From Halomonas sp. HAL1 (GTDB lineage Bacteria > Pseudomonadota > Gammaproteobacteria > Pseudomonadales > Halomonadaceae): a stretch of DNA of 64,000 nucleotides. How positions within the stretch are numbered: position 1 is the first letter of the stretch; each line of letters starts with the position of its first letter. The DNA is taken from assembly GCF_030544485.1 (NCBI RefSeq), contig NZ_CP130610.1:1860001-1924000 (forward strand), read 5' to 3'. Positions 17,978 to 29,068 of this stretch are shown one piece after another. Under the pieces are notes generated by a model that worked only from the letters and a program-made list of their open reading frames with translations, was not told where the DNA came from and searched no databases. The translations under genes were made by a program, and so were the position numbers.

Positions 17978-19014
17978 GGCTGCTCTCCCTGGGGGCTTTT
18001 TGGCTGTCCCGGCGGGCGTGGCATGCTGTACAGGTCTAGCAGCGGTACGCATAGATTCATCAGCAACACCGCAAACGCCACTGCATCCGGGTAACCGCCA
18101 AAGGTGCGAATAATGATAACCAAGGTGCCGATACCGGCTCCATAAAGTAGTTTGCCGCGACGGCTTGTGGCGGCGGAGACCGGGTCCGTGGCGATAAAGA
18201 ATGCCCCAAACAACGTCGCTCCGGTTAGCAGGTGAAAAAGCGGTGAGGCAAAGTGGCTTGGATCGCTGAGATAAAACAGCGTGGCAAGTAGCAATACGCT
18301 GCCAAGCATCGCCACCGGGATGTGCCAGCTAATAATTCGCTTTACGAGTAAAAGGATGCCACCCGCTAACCAAGCAAGGGCTACCCATCGCCAGGCATTA
18401 AGTGTTCCATCGGGCAGTGGGTTAGTTGCCCAGAATTCGCTGGCAAGCACTGCCTCGCCTTTGTGTTTAAAGGCATCGAGCGGTGTGGCACCACTTAGGC
18501 CATCTAGCTGAGCCGTAGGCAGCGTTCCAGTGATTTGTGCCCACAAACCCTCAGGTAGCAGTTCTTGGGGTGGCGCCCAAAGCGTCATGTAGGTAGGAAA
18601 CGACACCAATAGCAGCGCATAACCGATCATGGCGGGATTAAAAGGATTGTGTCCTAAGCCACCGTATAGCTGCTTGCCCACCACTATGGCGGCGATCATT
18701 CCGACGCTGATCAACCACCAGGGACTAGCGGGAGGCAGCGAAACACCGAGTAAAATAGCAGTGAGCAGGGCGCTGGCGTCGTTCAATGTAACGCGAATGG
18801 GCCGTTTGCGGAGCCTCAGCACCACGGCTTCAAGCGCAACACCCAACGTCGCCGCTATTAATACATTACTGAGTACGCCCAGACCAAAGAAGTAGCTCAT
18901 GGTGGCGAGGCCTGGCAGCGTCGCCACGATCACCCAGCGCATTAAGCTTGCTGTGGGCGGCACGAAAGTCGTCACGGGGGCGTCGTTAACGTCTGACGCG
19001 TGCATCATGCTCAT
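17974..19014 (-). CDS. rnfD: Rnf complex subunit D (FMN-binding, membrane)
   Basis: A 346-residue polytopic membrane protein of the NqrB/RnfD family. DGLSGATPLDAFK carries the Thr that receives covalent FMN. YGGLGHNPFNPAMIGYA is a typical family segment, and FFIATDPVSAATSRRG lies in the C-terminal half. The start overlaps the rnfC stop by four bases. Members of the complex couple electron flow between ferredoxin and NAD to Na+ or H+ movement. Confidence 0.94.
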   Translation of the reverse strand: MSMMHASDVNDAPVTTFVPPTASLMRWVIVATLPGLATMSYFFGLGVLSNVLIAATLGVALEAVVLRLRKRPIRVTLNDASALLTAILLGVSLPPASPWWLISVGMIAAIVVGKQLYGGLGHNPFNPAMIGYALLLVSFPTYMTLWAPPQELLPEGLWAQITGTLPTAQLDGLSGATPLDAFKHKGEAVLASEFWATNPLPDGTLNAWRWVALAWLAGGILLLVKRIISWHIPVAMLGSVLLLATLFYLSDPSHFASPLFHLLTGATLFGAFFIATDPVSAATSRRGKLLYGAGIGTLVIIIRTFGGYPDAVAFAVLLMNLCVPLLDLYSMPRPPGQPKSPQGEQP

Positions 19015-20684
19015 GATGACTCCTCGCTTGGGGAGGGAGCATTAGCTGCTTGCTGTTCCTTCGCCTGGGCAAGCTGAGATTCGGCTGCTTTCAGGTTCTC
19101 CTGAGCAGTGTCAAGCTGCATTTCTAAATCGTCTAACGGGTGTTTGGGATCTTCCTGGGCAACGCGTGCCAGGGTTCTTTCAGCTTTTTTAACCGATGCC
19201 TTGGCAGCGGCTTGGGCAATTCTTAAACCCCGTAAATCGACCTTTTCACTGCTGGCAGCTGCGCTGGTTGGCGTGCGCCGCTGTTGCGATTTGCGCGCCT
19301 CTTTGCGTGCCTGTTTTTCAGCCTCTTCCCGAGCGAGCCGCGCTTGGCGAAACTCAAAGCGGTGTTTAGCGTACTCCGCTTTTGCTGCCTCAATTCGCTG
19401 CAGGCGTATCCGGCTTTTAGCCTCGCGGTAATCCACGACGAGCGGAATATGGCTGGGGCAGACGTAGCTGCAAGCGCCGCACTCTATGCAGTCGAACAGA
19501 TGATAGTGCGCCATCTTGGCATCGTCTTTGGCGCGGGCGTACCAGTGCAGCTGTTGGGGTAGCAGCGACACCGGGCAAACGCTTTCGCACTCACCGCAGC
19601 GTATGCAGGGCGATTCCGCCGGCCCAGGGGGCAGTTCAGCGATAGTCGCGGCGATTAAACAGTTGGTAAGTTTGGTAACCGGCGTCTCGAGTGTCAGCAG
19701 TGGCGCTCCCATCATGGGGCCGCCCTGAATCACTTGATTGAGCATGGGCTGATTGAGGCCCGCCTGTTCCAGTAGTTCTTTGATGGAGGTGCCTAGTCGC
19801 ACCCAGCGATTGCCAGGTTGGCTGATTGCTTCGCCCGTTAGCGTGATAACCCTGGACACGAGCGGCTGACCATCACGCACCGCATGAAGTACTGCCAGCA
19901 AGGTGCCGGGATTATGGCACAGCACGCCCACATCGGCGGGTAAGCCGCCGCTGGGGACATCAAGGTCTAGCAGTCGCTTAATGAGCTGACGCTCGCCGCC
20001 GCTGGGGTAGCGGGTGGAAATCACCTTTATCTCAACGGTGATCGGCTGACTATTCTGTATCGCCTGCCGCAGCGCTTCAATGGCCTCGGGTTTGTTATCT
20101 TCAATGCCAATAATGATATGCTGCGCACCGCATAGTTTGGCGATTATCTGGGCGCCTTCGAGTACGTCGTTAGCGTAGTGGCGTAGCGTGATATCGTCGG
20201 CGGTGATATAAGGCTCACATTCGGCGGCGTTGATCACCAAGGTATGAATGTCATGCTGTTCCACTACCCGCGCTTTAATATGGGTAGGGAAACCAGCACC
20301 GCCGAGTCCGACGATTCCGCTTTCATTCAAGCGCTCAAGTAGCGCATTGGGTTCGACGCGTTGCCAGTCGAGACGGGGTAGCCGGAGCCACTCATCCTGT
20401 CCATCGCTATCAATGATGATTTGGGTAGCGCTTACCTCGCTCACCGTGCCGCTAATACTGGCGTGCAGATTGCTGGAGATCATGCCTTCGCGTTGGGCAA
20501 TGACGCTACCTACTTTGACTGTATCGCCCGGCGCGACACAGGGCGTGGCGGGCTGGCCGCTGTGCTGTTGCAGCGGCAGCGTCACTCGGCCAGGTAATGG
20601 TGCGTCGATCAGAGCGGCCTGATTCGATCGCTGTTTGCGCTCGGGCGGGTGAATCCCACCGGGGAAATCAAAGGCGTTCGACAT
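19011..20684 (-). CDS. rnfC: Rnf complex subunit C
   Basis: A 557-residue peripheral subunit that binds NADH/FMN and two [4Fe-4S] clusters. [11 protein letters not shown] begins the protein, [12 protein letters not shown] marks the flavin/NADH region, and [12 protein letters not shown] and [12 protein letters not shown] supply the cluster ligands. The C-terminal 150 residues are an Ala/Lys/Glu-rich coiled coil, the variable tail typical of gammaproteobacterial RnfC. I chose ATG 20684 ([10 protein letters not shown]), which overlaps rnfB by 17 bases. Confidence 0.95.
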   Translation of the reverse strand: MSNAFDFPGGIHPPERKQRSNQAALIDAPLPGRVTLPLQQHSGQPATPCVAPGDTVKVGSVIAQREGMISSNLHASISGTVSEVSATQIIIDSDGQDEWLRLPRLDWQRVEPNALLERLNESGIVGLGGAGFPTHIKARVVEQHDIHTLVINAAECEPYITADDITLRHYANDVLEGAQIIAKLCGAQHIIIGIEDNKPEAIEALRQAIQNSQPITVEIKVISTRYPSGGERQLIKRLLDLDVPSGGLPADVGVLCHNPGTLLAVLHAVRDGQPLVSRVITLTGEAISQPGNRWVRLGTSIKELLEQAGLNQPMLNQVIQGGPMMGAPLLTLETPVTKLTNCLIAATIAELPPGPAESPCIRCGECESVCPVSLLPQQLHWYARAKDDAKMAHYHLFDCIECGACSYVCPSHIPLVVDYREAKSRIRLQRIEAAKAEYAKHRFEFRQARLAREEAEKQARKEARKSQQRRTPTSAAASSEKVDLRGLRIAQAAAKASVKKAERTLARVAQEDPKHPLDDLEMQLDTAQENLKAAESQLAQAKEQQAANAPSPSEESS

Positions 20685-21279
20685 GAACACCCCCAACGGT
20701 AGGCTGGCGGTCACTGGCAATTAACCCTGGGGAGTGCGCTATAACCGGTTGCCACTGGTGGAGCGGTGCCGTGCGCGGCAGCATATCGATACAATCCACG
20801 GGGCAGGGGTCAAGGCACAGATCACAGCCGGTACACTCATCTTCAATCACCGTATGCATTAACTTAGCCGCACCAATAATCGCATCGACCGGGCAGGCTT
20901 GAATGCACTTGGTACAGCCGATGCACTCCTCTTCACGAATAAACGCCACTTTTGCTTCGCTTTGGGCTTCGCCGTCCAGGGGCTCAGGCTCCCGGCCTAA
21001 TAGATCAGCGAGGGCGTGGATCGTCGTTTCGCCACCTGGCGGGCATTTATTCAGTGCATCGCCCTGGTTAATCGCCTCGGCATAAGGGCGGCAGCCTGGG
21101 TAGCCGCACTGGCCGCACTGAGTTTGCGGCAGCAGGGCATCAATTTGTTCCACTAGCGGGTTATCTTCCCGCTTGAAGCGTTCGCTCACCACGCCCAGCA
21201 GGGCACCAAAACCCAGGCCTAAGCCGGTTAATACCGCAACGGCGCTAAGCATGCTGATAGCATCGAATGTGTCACTCAT
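20668..21279 (-). CDS. rnfB: Rnf complex subunit B (ferredoxin-like)
   Basis: A 203-residue protein with one N-terminal membrane helix, the RnfB-specific Cys cluster [16 protein letters not shown], and two ferredoxin [4Fe-4S] motifs, [12 protein letters not shown] and [12 protein letters not shown]. It passes electrons into the membrane complex. The start is 12 bases after the rnfA stop. Confidence 0.95.
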   Translation of the reverse strand: MSDTFDAISMLSAVAVLTGLGLGFGALLGVVSERFKREDNPLVEQIDALLPQTQCGQCGYPGCRPYAEAINQGDALNKCPPGGETTIHALADLLGREPEPLDGEAQSEAKVAFIREEECIGCTKCIQACPVDAIIGAAKLMHTVIEDECTGCDLCLDPCPVDCIDMLPRTAPLHQWQPVIAHSPGLIASDRQPTVGGVHVERL

Positions 21280-21291
21280 TATGCGCTACCT

Positions 21292-21873
21292 TCACCCTTG
21301 TACTAATCCGGAAAAGCCGAGAAACGCTAGCGACATAAGGCTAGCGGTCACCATGGCAATCGCCGCACCTTGAAATGGTTTAGGAATATCCGCTCCTGCC
21401 AAACGCTCACGCATGGCAGCAAATAGTACCAAAATAAGCGAAAAACCCAGCGCCGCGCCCAAACCATAGAGAGTGGTATGAAAAAAACTCAGTTCGCGGT
21501 TGAGCGACAGTAGCGCTACGCCCAATACGGCGCAGTTGGTGGTAATTAGCGGTAGAAAAATACCCAGCACCTGATGCAGCAACGGGCTCAACTGACGCAC
21601 CATGATTTCCGTGAACTGCACGACAGCGGCAATCACCACAATAAAGCTGATGGTGCGCAGATACGTGACATCCAGCGGCACCAGCAGCCCATGATAGACA
21701 ACGAAACTGGCCGCCGACGCCAGGGTGAGTACAAAGGTGGTGGCCAGGGACATGCCCATGGCAGACTCCAGCTTATTGGAGACGCCCATAAACGGGCATA
21801 GACCCAGAAACTGTACCAATACGAAGTTGTTGACCAGCGCTGTGCTGATCAAAATGATAAATAGCTCACTCAT
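21292..21873 (-). CDS. rnfA: Rnf complex membrane subunit A
   Basis: A 193-residue protein with six helices; [20 protein letters not shown] is followed by [13 protein letters not shown], typical of RnfA/RsxA. Start ATG 21873 overlaps the stop of the GGDEF gene as ATGA, so the rnf operon appears translationally coupled to a cyclic-di-GMP enzyme. A longer frame upstream lies inside that gene and is not needed. Confidence 0.94.
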   Translation of the reverse strand: MSELFIILISTALVNNFVLVQFLGLCPFMGVSNKLESAMGMSLATTFVLTLASAASFVVYHGLLVPLDVTYLRTISFIVVIAAVVQFTEIMVRQLSPLLHQVLGIFLPLITTNCAVLGVALLSLNRELSFFHTTLYGLGAALGFSLILVLFAAMRERLAGADIPKPFQGAAIAMVTASLMSLAFLGFSGLVQG

Positions 21874-23468
21874 AGCGGCGTATTGTGCGAATAAAAGCGG
21901 GCGTTGGCTAGCGAGTGTGCATACACCTTGGTGCAATGTCGCCCTGCCGCTTTGGCTGCGTAAAGCGCCTGGTCGGCGGCCGTCATTAATCCGCTGGGCG
22001 TCATTACACCTTCTATTTCCAACTGGCTAATACCAATGCTGACGGTGACATATGAAGCCACTGGCGACATCTGGTGAGGATGCTTTAATTGGTCAATAGC
22101 ATGACTCAGCGCTTGGCTTTTTTCCATGGCTTGGGTGGTGGTAGTCGCAGGCAACATCGCACTGAACTCTTCCCCACCTGTTCGCGCGATAAAAAAGCCA
22201 TGGGCAGTGGCAATGTCATGCATTGTCTGCGCAACGCGTTGCAAACATATATCGCCTTCGGGGTGTCCGTAATGGTCGTTAAAGAGTTTGAAATGATCAA
22301 TGTCGATCATCATGACCGACAAGGGCTGGCCTGTGTTCAAGGCAATATTAACGACTTCTCGCAGGCGCTGATCGAATAATCGGCGATTGGGCAGACCGGT
22401 CAATGGGTCATGGGTAGAGAGCTCGATGAGTTCAGCATTCAGCTGCTGTTGATGCTTGAACTGGTCTTGAAAGGCCCGCGCTAAGATGCCAATTTCATCG
22501 CCGCGTCCTAATAGATGGCTTGATCCCTTTAAATCCACGCTGGCTTGCTGCGTAAACTGGGTCAGAGTTCTGAGTGGCTTCAGAATAATACGCTCCAGTA
22601 GCAGCAGAACAAGGCCAATCACTAATAGCATCAAGCAAGCTGTCCATAAAAGTACGTAGCGAAACGTTTCTAGGCTGGCCAAATAACTGGTGCGATCAAG
22701 CTGGGTTCCCAATGCTAACTGCTCGTTATGCGGGTAGGTAGTCAAATAGCGCTGCGCCTGGATCGTATTGCCTGAGATGGTGACGGCTGTGTCATTATTG
22801 ATACCGCCTTCCACCATCGAAAGCGTCGTTGGTAGTCCCGTATAGTCTTCTATGATCGTCAACCATTCATCGTCCATTGGCCTCACTTTGAATAGCCATC
22901 CTTGGGGCGGACCGCTCTCATCGGTTCTCACAATGGGGTTGGATGCTACCATTAGCGGCGTTGTTCCCGCATATAGGCTGCTTTTACCCTGTTCTGGATC
23001 TTCTTTAATGGAAGCCTGCATCGTGCGAATAAGCCCCGACATCCAGCGGCACTCACGCTCTGCGGTATAGCAAGTGTGGTATTGGCCGGTAGCAGGATTG
23101 AGACCTGCCAAAAAATGTACATCGCCCTCCGCGTTGAAAAAGGCCATTAGCTGGTAGCGCATTTCTTCAAACATCTGTTGGCTAAAATTGGTATCTGTAT
23201 AGCCAGGGTAGTTACCCTGAATAAATTCATAGGTATCGTCCCAGATCGCCCAGTCTCGGGCTTGGGCTAGTAGCTCCTGTTGGCTGATATTGAGGCTGCG
23301 TTCAATTTGCGCTAGTTCCTGGATTACTACCGCACGCTCTTCCTTATGAAGTGCGGGAAATATTACCCACTTGCTCAAGGCAGCTAAGGAAATAAGGGCT
23401 AGTAATAACACCCCGCCCAAGGCGGCCAGAAAACGAAAGCGCAAAGATCGAGAGAAGCGATGAACCAT
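21870..23468 (-). CDS. CHASE4-HAMP-GGDEF diguanylate cyclase
   Basis: A 532-residue membrane sensor. An N-terminal helix ([19 protein letters not shown]) is followed by a periplasmic CHASE4 domain with [18 protein letters not shown], a second helix ([18 protein letters not shown]), a HAMP linker and a GGDEF domain. The active site is ARTGGEEF, preceded by [17 protein letters not shown], so it should be catalytically active and make cyclic-di-GMP. No RxxD inhibitory site is seen five residues before GGEEF. Its last codon overlaps the rnfA start. It could be only a neighbour, but the four-base overlap argues for coexpression. Confidence 0.9.
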   Translation of the reverse strand: MVHRFSRSLRFRFLAALGGVLLLALISLAALSKWVIFPALHKEERAVVIQELAQIERSLNISQQELLAQARDWAIWDDTYEFIQGNYPGYTDTNFSQQMFEEMRYQLMAFFNAEGDVHFLAGLNPATGQYHTCYTAERECRWMSGLIRTMQASIKEDPEQGKSSLYAGTTPLMVASNPIVRTDESGPPQGWLFKVRPMDDEWLTIIEDYTGLPTTLSMVEGGINNDTAVTISGNTIQAQRYLTTYPHNEQLALGTQLDRTSYLASLETFRYVLLWTACLMLLVIGLVLLLLERIILKPLRTLTQFTQQASVDLKGSSHLLGRGDEIGILARAFQDQFKHQQQLNAELIELSTHDPLTGLPNRRLFDQRLREVVNIALNTGQPLSVMMIDIDHFKLFNDHYGHPEGDICLQRVAQTMHDIATAHGFFIARTGGEEFSAMLPATTTTQAMEKSQALSHAIDQLKHPHQMSPVASYVTVSIGISQLEIEGVMTPSGLMTAADQALYAAKAAGRHCTKVYAHSLANARFYSHNTPL

Positions 23469-23518
23469 AGGGGGTGCCTAAGCGAAACGGTGAAGATGTA
23501 CGACAGCTGCAAAAAATA

Positions 23519-23551
23519 AAAGGGGCAAAGGCGTTTAGCCTCTGCCCCTTT
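23519..23551. terminator. Bidirectional terminator between metG and the GGDEF gene
   Basis: AGGGGCA...AGGC pairs with GCCT...TGCCCCT around GTTTA, with A-rich sequence on the left and TTT on the right. It terminates metG read on the minus strand. Confidence 0.65.
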
Positions 23552-23569
23552 GACATGGCTTTTTAGTGA

Positions 23570-25606
23570 TTAAGTGACCCGCTGGCCCGGTTCAGCACCG
23601 GTGTCTGGGGAGAGCAAATAGATGCCGTCTTCATTTGCTGAGGCTAGCACCATGCCTTCCGATACGCCAAAACGCATTTTGCGCGGCGCCAGGTTGGCGA
23701 CCATGACCGTCAAGCGACCTTCCAGTGCTTCAGGTGCGTAAGCAGAGCGAATGCCAGAGAACACATTGCGTGTTTCGCCGCCCAGGTCGAGGGTCAATTG
23801 CAGCAGCTTGTCGGCGCCTTCCACGTATTGGGCTTTCGCAATGCGCGCAATGCGAAGGTCGACCTTGGCAAAGGCTGCAAAGTCGATTTCATCGGCAATG
23901 GGGTCTTCCGCCAGCGGGCCTTTGGGCGCTTCTTTCAGTTTTTGCTCTTCCACAAGATCTTCCTTCGACGCTTCAATCATCGCATCGATTTTATCTCGGT
24001 CAACGCGGGTCATTAGGGGCTTGAATTTATTGATCGAGTGATCGGTCAGAACCGTTTGGCGAGTGTGCCAGTCAAGAGACACGACATTCAAGAACTCACG
24101 CGCTTCTTCGGCCATCGTGGGAACGACGGGGGCTAGATACACCATCAACTGCCGGAACAGGTTAATACCGACCGAACATATCTCAAGCACTTCAGCGTCG
24201 CGGCCATCTTGCTTGGCCAATGCCCAGGGTTCTTTATCTGCAATATAGGTGTTGGCCTCGTCTGCCAATTCCATAATTTTACGCATTGCCCGGCTAAACT
24301 CACGAGCTTCAAAGTCTTCGGCAATATCATCACCCGCGGCAATAAAGCGGGCGACCATTTGCGGTTCTGCGCAGTGAGCCGAGAGAGTGCCACCGCCAAT
24401 TTTTTTAACAAAACCAGCGCAGCGGCTCGCAATGTTGACTACTTTGCCGACTAAATCTGAGTTTACCCGTGCGGCAAAGTCTTCCAGGTTTAAATCCAAA
24501 TCATCAACTTTGGAGGTAAGCTTTGCGGCAAAATAGTAGCGCAAGTATTCCGGGTTGAGGTGATCGGCGTAGGTGGCGGCTTTAATAAACGTGCCGCGGG
24601 ATTTCGACATCTTGGCGCCGTCTACCGTGAGGAAACCGTGGCAGTTAACGGCGGTAGGTGTGCGCAGGTCAGCGCCATGCAGCATGGCAGGCCAGAACAA
24701 CGCGTGAAAATAGACGATATCTTTGCCGATAAAGTGGTACACCTCGGCATCAGAGCCTTTCTTCCAATAGCTGTCGAAGTCGATACCTTCACGGTCACAC
24801 AGATTTTTGAAGCTGGCTAAATAGCCTATCGGCGCATCCAGCCAGACATAGAAATATTTGCCAGGTGCATCAGGAATTTCAAAGCCGAAATAGGGCGCGT
24901 CACGGGAAATATCCCACTCATTAAAGCCGGACTCAAACCACTCCATCAACTTATTACGGATTTGCGGCTGAACGTGGCCGTCGTCAATCCAGCGCTGTAG
25001 GAAGTCGGCAAAGTCGGGCAGCTTAAAGAAGTAGTGGGTTGAGGTGCGTACTTCGGGCGTTGCGCCTGAAATTGCTGAGACGGGATTAATCAAGTCAGCG
25101 GGAGTGTAGGTAGCACCGCACTTTTCACAGTTGTCGCCGTACTGGTCCTCTGAACCGCATTTAGGGCAGGTACCTTTAATAAAGCGGTCGGCTAAAAACA
25201 AGCCTTTCTGGGGATCAAACATCTGCTCAATATCACGCGTGGCAATATGGCCTTTATCGCGCAAGCGCTTATAAATCATTTCGCTGAAGTGGCGATTCTC
25301 AGTGGAATGAGTCGAGTGATAATTATCGAACCCAACACCAAAACGGGAAAAATCGGTTTGGTGATCCTGGGAAACCCGCTCAATAAGCGCTTCGGGGGTT
25401 ATGCCTTCTTGCTCGGCGCGCAGCATAATGGCGGTGCCATGGGCATCATCAGCACATACGTAGTAGCACTGTTGGCCACGGCTTTTCTGGAAACGAACCC
25501 AGATATCCGTCTGAATATATTCAAGCAGGTGGCCGAGGTGAATAGCTCCGTTGGCGTAAGGGAGCGCGCTAGTCACCAAAATATTGCGCGTGGCGGTAGT
25601 AGACAT
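23570..25606 (-). CDS. metG: Methionyl-tRNA synthetase
   Basis: It charges tRNA-Met. The 678-residue protein has a class I HIGH-type motif (AIHLGHLLE), a zinc knuckle [23 protein letters not shown] in [11 protein letters not shown], and a C-terminal tRNA-binding OB domain from about residue 575 ([20 protein letters not shown]). This is the full-length dimeric form. It starts [20 protein letters not shown]. Confidence 0.97.
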   Translation of the reverse strand: MSTTATRNILVTSALPYANGAIHLGHLLEYIQTDIWVRFQKSRGQQCYYVCADDAHGTAIMLRAEQEGITPEALIERVSQDHQTDFSRFGVGFDNYHSTHSTENRHFSEMIYKRLRDKGHIATRDIEQMFDPQKGLFLADRFIKGTCPKCGSEDQYGDNCEKCGATYTPADLINPVSAISGATPEVRTSTHYFFKLPDFADFLQRWIDDGHVQPQIRNKLMEWFESGFNEWDISRDAPYFGFEIPDAPGKYFYVWLDAPIGYLASFKNLCDREGIDFDSYWKKGSDAEVYHFIGKDIVYFHALFWPAMLHGADLRTPTAVNCHGFLTVDGAKMSKSRGTFIKAATYADHLNPEYLRYYFAAKLTSKVDDLDLNLEDFAARVNSDLVGKVVNIASRCAGFVKKIGGGTLSAHCAEPQMVARFIAAGDDIAEDFEAREFSRAMRKIMELADEANTYIADKEPWALAKQDGRDAEVLEICSVGINLFRQLMVYLAPVVPTMAEEAREFLNVVSLDWHTRQTVLTDHSINKFKPLMTRVDRDKIDAMIEASKEDLVEEQKLKEAPKGPLAEDPIADEIDFAAFAKVDLRIARIAKAQYVEGADKLLQLTLDLGGETRNVFSGIRSAYAPEALEGRLTVMVANLAPRKMRFGVSEGMVLASANEDGIYLLSPDTGAEPGQRVT

Positions 25607-25654
25607 GGTGAAGGTTAATTCCGAGTGAATAAGGGTGCCGATCAGGCGGTAACT

Positions 25655-25687
25655 AAAAACACGGCGAAGTCACTGTAGGCTTCGCCG
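25655..25687 (-). terminator. Intrinsic terminator of the 93-residue gene
   Basis: Read on the minus strand, CGGCGAAG pairs with CTTCGCCG (8 bp, 10-base loop), followed by TGTTTTTAG. It separates the small gene from metG, which therefore probably has its own promoter in the 25607-25655 interval. Confidence 0.7.
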
Positions 25688-25731
25688 GTGGCTTTCCTTA
25701 GCAACGATTAATACGATGCTTTATACAACAT

Positions 25732-26013
25732 TTAATACAGGGCTTGCTCTTCTTGAACCACTTCGCGCAGCAGTTCTAAAAAGAGCTTATCAGCCTCAGA
25801 GTGCTCAGCCGGATCTTCCGGAATATGCACGCTGGTAGTATCGGAAATTTCGTTAGCAATGCGTGCCATCGCCGCTGGGCTGTTGCCTTCGGTTAGCTGC
25901 TGCCGAGCAATCGCTAGGGATTGTTCAAGGATTTTTGGGTCTTGTAGCAATTTGCGAATAAAATCTCGTAGCTCATTGATGACACGTGTTTTCTGAATTT
26001 CTGAACCGGACAT
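25732..26013 (-). CDS. Small helical protein of unknown function
   Basis: I do not recognise this 93-residue protein. It is rich in Glu, Leu, Gln and Arg and is predicted by eye to be almost entirely helical, with no Cys, no membrane segment and no signal peptide. AAGGAGACTTCC precedes the start, and a good terminator follows, so it is very likely a real monocistronic gene. Confidence 0.65.
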   Translation of the reverse strand: MSGSEIQKTRVINELRDFIRKLLQDPKILEQSLAIARQQLTEGNSPAAMARIANEISDTTSVHIPEDPAEHSEADKLFLELLREVVQEEQALY

Positions 26014-26125
26014 GGAAGTCTCCTTAGGATCGCGGTCGACGGCAGCGCCAAGCGGAACCAGTCAATGCTTTGACCATAGCATTTTTTACGCTAATGGGCA
26101 TGAGTTGCCCGGTTAAAGCATTAGA

Positions 26126-27307
26126 TTAAAGTGTCAATCGACCGGCCTTGTGTTTAACGGGATTTGCGTACTGGGCGAGCCAGTAGGGGCGCAATGCCTC
26201 AGGCACTTCAGCAAGCCGTGCATTGAAGCGCTCTCTGTCCTGTCGCGTAATGGCTTTGCGTGCGACTAATTCAGGTGCTTCACCCAGTGCCTCAAGGGCC
26301 AAATAGTGGCTGGGGAAAAGGCGATAACCGCCGATCACTTGGCGATCAATTTCAGCGGCCACTTCATCGGGCGTTGCCATATCAGCACCAACTGGCGTGC
26401 CAAAATGCAGCCGCACGCGTCCCTTAGAGCCGGTAATGCCCGCCACAATGGAGCGAATATCTTCAAACTCACCTTTGGCGTAACTGCCTTGGGTGTCAAT
26501 ATCGTACAGCTCCTGGGCTTTTTGCACGTCGCAGGGGTCATATTCATAGCTAATCGACACCGGCACCAGTTTTAGCTCAGCGATGGCCTCACCAAACACC
26601 ATGTCGCGCTCTGAAGCACGTCTCGCCATGATTAGCATTTTGATGATCGCGGGCTCGGTATGGTCGATGCCATTCTTTGCCCGGCCTTCGCGCTGGGCCA
26701 TCCAGATGGAGTGCTGGTCTTCGGTAATCGTGTGGCGAATATAGGCTGAAAGCTGTTGATACGCTGCCAGCATTGCCCGCTTGCCCCGTGCACTCCGTGG
26801 GACAATAAAGCTTTTATTGAGTCGCATTAGGTCGGTGACGTAGGGCTTTTTGAGCAGATTGTCACCGATGGCGATACGCACAGTATCGCGGTTCGCTTGA
26901 TAGAGCGCATAGTTGACGAACGCTGGGTCAAGCGAAATATCGCGATGGTTGCCTATGAATAGGTAAGCGCCTTTGGGGTCGAGCTTATCAAGCCCCGTGA
27001 CTTCAAACTCATCGGTGGTGGTACGAATCATGCGCTCCATATAATGAGCAATGCGCATTTGAAATTCGTAGATCGATGTAACACCTTTCACTTCACGCCG
27101 GACCGCGCGGCTGGCAAAGCCACGCGCCAGCGACGGCGCCCAGCGCGCCAAGCGGGGAAGCCGAAAGCGGGTGAGGGCATCGAGCAATTCGTTGTCCCGT
27201 GAGAGCCTAGCAAGAACATTGGCTACTTCATGATCCATAAAGGGCCGAATGTCGGCCCACGGGTCTGTCGCGGTAGAGACGTTGGTAGCGTTATTGTGAT
27301 GAGTCAT
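26126..27307 (-). CDS. Glycerolipid acyltransferase family protein (PlsC/PlsB-like)
   Basis: A 393-residue protein with the acyltransferase block FIGNHRDISLDPAFVNYAL at about residue 118 and a second block IWMAQREGRAKNGID near 205. In block I the acidic residue lies five positions after the His plus one (HRDISLD), rather than the strict HX4D; the same spacing is recalled from other members of this gammaproteobacterial family. VSISYEYDPCDVQKA lies in the C-terminal half. The likely substrate is an acyl-CoA or acyl-ACP with a glycerophospholipid precursor, but specificity is not determined. No membrane helix is obvious. Confidence 0.7.
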   Translation of the reverse strand: MTHHNNATNVSTATDPWADIRPFMDHEVANVLARLSRDNELLDALTRFRLPRLARWAPSLARGFASRAVRREVKGVTSIYEFQMRIAHYMERMIRTTTDEFEVTGLDKLDPKGAYLFIGNHRDISLDPAFVNYALYQANRDTVRIAIGDNLLKKPYVTDLMRLNKSFIVPRSARGKRAMLAAYQQLSAYIRHTITEDQHSIWMAQREGRAKNGIDHTEPAIIKMLIMARRASERDMVFGEAIAELKLVPVSISYEYDPCDVQKAQELYDIDTQGSYAKGEFEDIRSIVAGITGSKGRVRLHFGTPVGADMATPDEVAAEIDRQVIGGYRLFPSHYLALEALGEAPELVARKAITRQDRERFNARLAEVPEALRPYWLAQYANPVKHKAGRLTL

Positions 27308-27374
27308 GCGAACCGTTGGATAATAAAAAATAAGTATCGATTAATAGCATCGAGGTCGAAGGTCTATAGAGTCC

Positions 27375-28304
27375 TTACTGCGCCGCGGGTTCCCGCTGCG
27401 TTTCGCCCCCAAGCCACTCTATTAAGCGTGGAATATCTGTAGATAGCGCCTGCGCCATTAAAATAAAGTCTGTTTCCAGGCGGGCGAGCGCATCGTCACC
27501 ATCGTCCGCGTGGTCGGCCTCTTCAATGAGGGCATCGCCAAAGCGCAACGATTTCAGCGCCAAATCATCGTGCAGCATGAAGCTTAACCGGCCTTCTAAG
27601 CTCACAGCGAGTTTGCTGGCCTGGCGGCCGCTTTCGAGTAACTGCTGAATTTCATCACTGTCTAAATCGACTTGGCGCGCGCGAAGTACACCGTCATCGC
27701 CTTTCGCTTTGAGCTCGACTTGATCACCCAGCTGCAGATCGGCAGGGCGGCTAGCCACATCGCCCAGCCAAGTGGTCATGGCGCGAATAGGCAGCGTTTG
27801 CGAACTCAGCGGGGTGACTTTCAAGCTGCCCAGCGTCTCGCGCAGCAAGTCCAGGATATCCTCGGCACGGGTGCGCGAACTGGCATTGATGCCAATCATT
27901 TGGCCTTTTGTGTCCCACCAAAGGTCGATTTTCTGGCTACGTACAAAGGCGCGAGGCAGCAAATTTTCAGTGACCTGCTCTTTAAACGCGGTTTTCTCTT
28001 TGCGGGTAACTTTACGGCTTTCGCTGGCTTCGATGTCGGCGACGAGCTCGTCGACCTCTTCTTTTACAACCGAGGCAGGCAGTAGCCTCTCTTGGCGAAG
28101 GGCGGAAAGAAGGCGGTGCGATTGAATTTCGTGCACTAACTGCCCGCCGCCCATACGTCCAGCCGGGGCTGTCCAGCCCAGGCGGCGTGCATCAGCGTTA
28201 CCGAGTGGTTTGGCGGCATGCTCTTGTAAAGCGCTAGCGAGCGCATCGCTGGATAACTCGGGCGCGTCGTGCAGGCGGTATAAATGCAAGTGCTTAAACC
28301 ACAT
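27375..28304 (-). CDS. rdgC: Recombination-associated protein RdgC
   Basis: A nucleoid-associated protein that forms a ring around DNA and restrains RecA. The 309-residue protein starts MWFKHLHLYRLHD; family markers include LGWTAPAGRMG, VHEIQSHRLL and LMPASVV-like LLPASVVKEEVD. I chose ATG 28304 because RdgC proteins begin MWFKN/H. The gene is divergent from the thioesterase. Confidence 0.93.
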   Translation of the reverse strand: MWFKHLHLYRLHDAPELSSDALASALQEHAAKPLGNADARRLGWTAPAGRMGGGQLVHEIQSHRLLSALRQERLLPASVVKEEVDELVADIEASESRKVTRKEKTAFKEQVTENLLPRAFVRSQKIDLWWDTKGQMIGINASSRTRAEDILDLLRETLGSLKVTPLSSQTLPIRAMTTWLGDVASRPADLQLGDQVELKAKGDDGVLRARQVDLDSDEIQQLLESGRQASKLAVSLEGRLSFMLHDDLALKSLRFGDALIEEADHADDGDDALARLETDFILMAQALSTDIPRLIEWLGGETQREPAAQ

Positions 28305-28480
28305 GAGGCCAATCCTGTTCAAAAGGTGGCACATTATGGCGAAAGAGGGGCATTCCTACCAGCGGCTGCCACCAATCGTCTCTGTTGCACGTGTTTCAAA
28401 CTTGTGTTTGATTGAGGGTTTGCCAGCTAAATACTATCCGCCAATTAATTGCATTGTTTGACTGAACAGTAGGAGTGGTT

Positions 28481-28915
28481 ATGAGTACATCGCTATCGCG
28501 GGTTCAATTGCGTGTTCGTGGCTATCACTTGGATGGCTATGGTCATGTGAATAACGCTCGCTACCTGGAGTTTATGGAAGAGGGACGTTGGGATTACTTC
28601 GATCAACACCCAGCGATGATCAAAGAGCTCCATCAGGCTGGCCGGGCGTTTGTGGTGGTTAACTTGAATATTGATTATTTGGCTGCGGCGCGTCATGGCG
28701 ATGATTTAGAAATTATGACGGGTATCGTCGACGTCGGTGAACGCAGCGGCCTCTGCCATCACCGTATCGTCCGCAAAGACGGCACCGTCATCGCCCAGGC
28801 AGATTTGACCTTCGTCCTTTTGGATATGCGGGCTAATAAGGCCGCTGCCATTGAGGGTGAGGTGCGTGACGCGTTGGCCGCATTAACGTTGGCGAAAGAG
28901 GCATTTACCCCCTAA
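28481..28915 (+). CDS. Acyl-CoA thioesterase, YbgC/4HBT family
   Basis: A 144-residue single hotdog-fold protein. The motif YHLDGYGHVNNARYLEFMEE holds the catalytic Asp (here in HLDGYGHVNN) and the conserved Tyr. It would hydrolyse acyl-CoA thioesters; chain length is unknown. The ATG at 28481 has AGGAG five bases upstream; a GTG at 28475 overlaps that site and is less likely. Confidence 0.88.
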   Translation: MSTSLSRVQLRVRGYHLDGYGHVNNARYLEFMEEGRWDYFDQHPAMIKELHQAGRAFVVVNLNIDYLAAARHGDDLEIMTGIVDVGERSGLCHHRIVRKDGTVIAQADLTFVLLDMRANKAAAIEGEVRDALAALTLAKEAFTP

Positions 28916-28958
28916 ACGGCTTTGGTGAGCTCCCTGGCTGCCCTTGCTGCTTTTGCAG

Positions 28959-28967
28959 TGGTATGAT
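28959..28967 (+). promoter_or_regulatory. Extended -10 promoter candidate for gyrA
   Basis: TGGTATGAT is a TGn-extended -10 with no convincing -35. It lies about 100 bases ahead of the gyrA start. Confidence 0.4.
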
Positions 28968-29068
28968 GGCGAAGTATTTGCGCGCCGTTCCACTAAGTTT
29001 TTCGGGGCGGTGTTTTTAAGCGCTTTCAACTCTCGCAGTGCCAATGCAGTGCAAAGGATCTGACTTTC

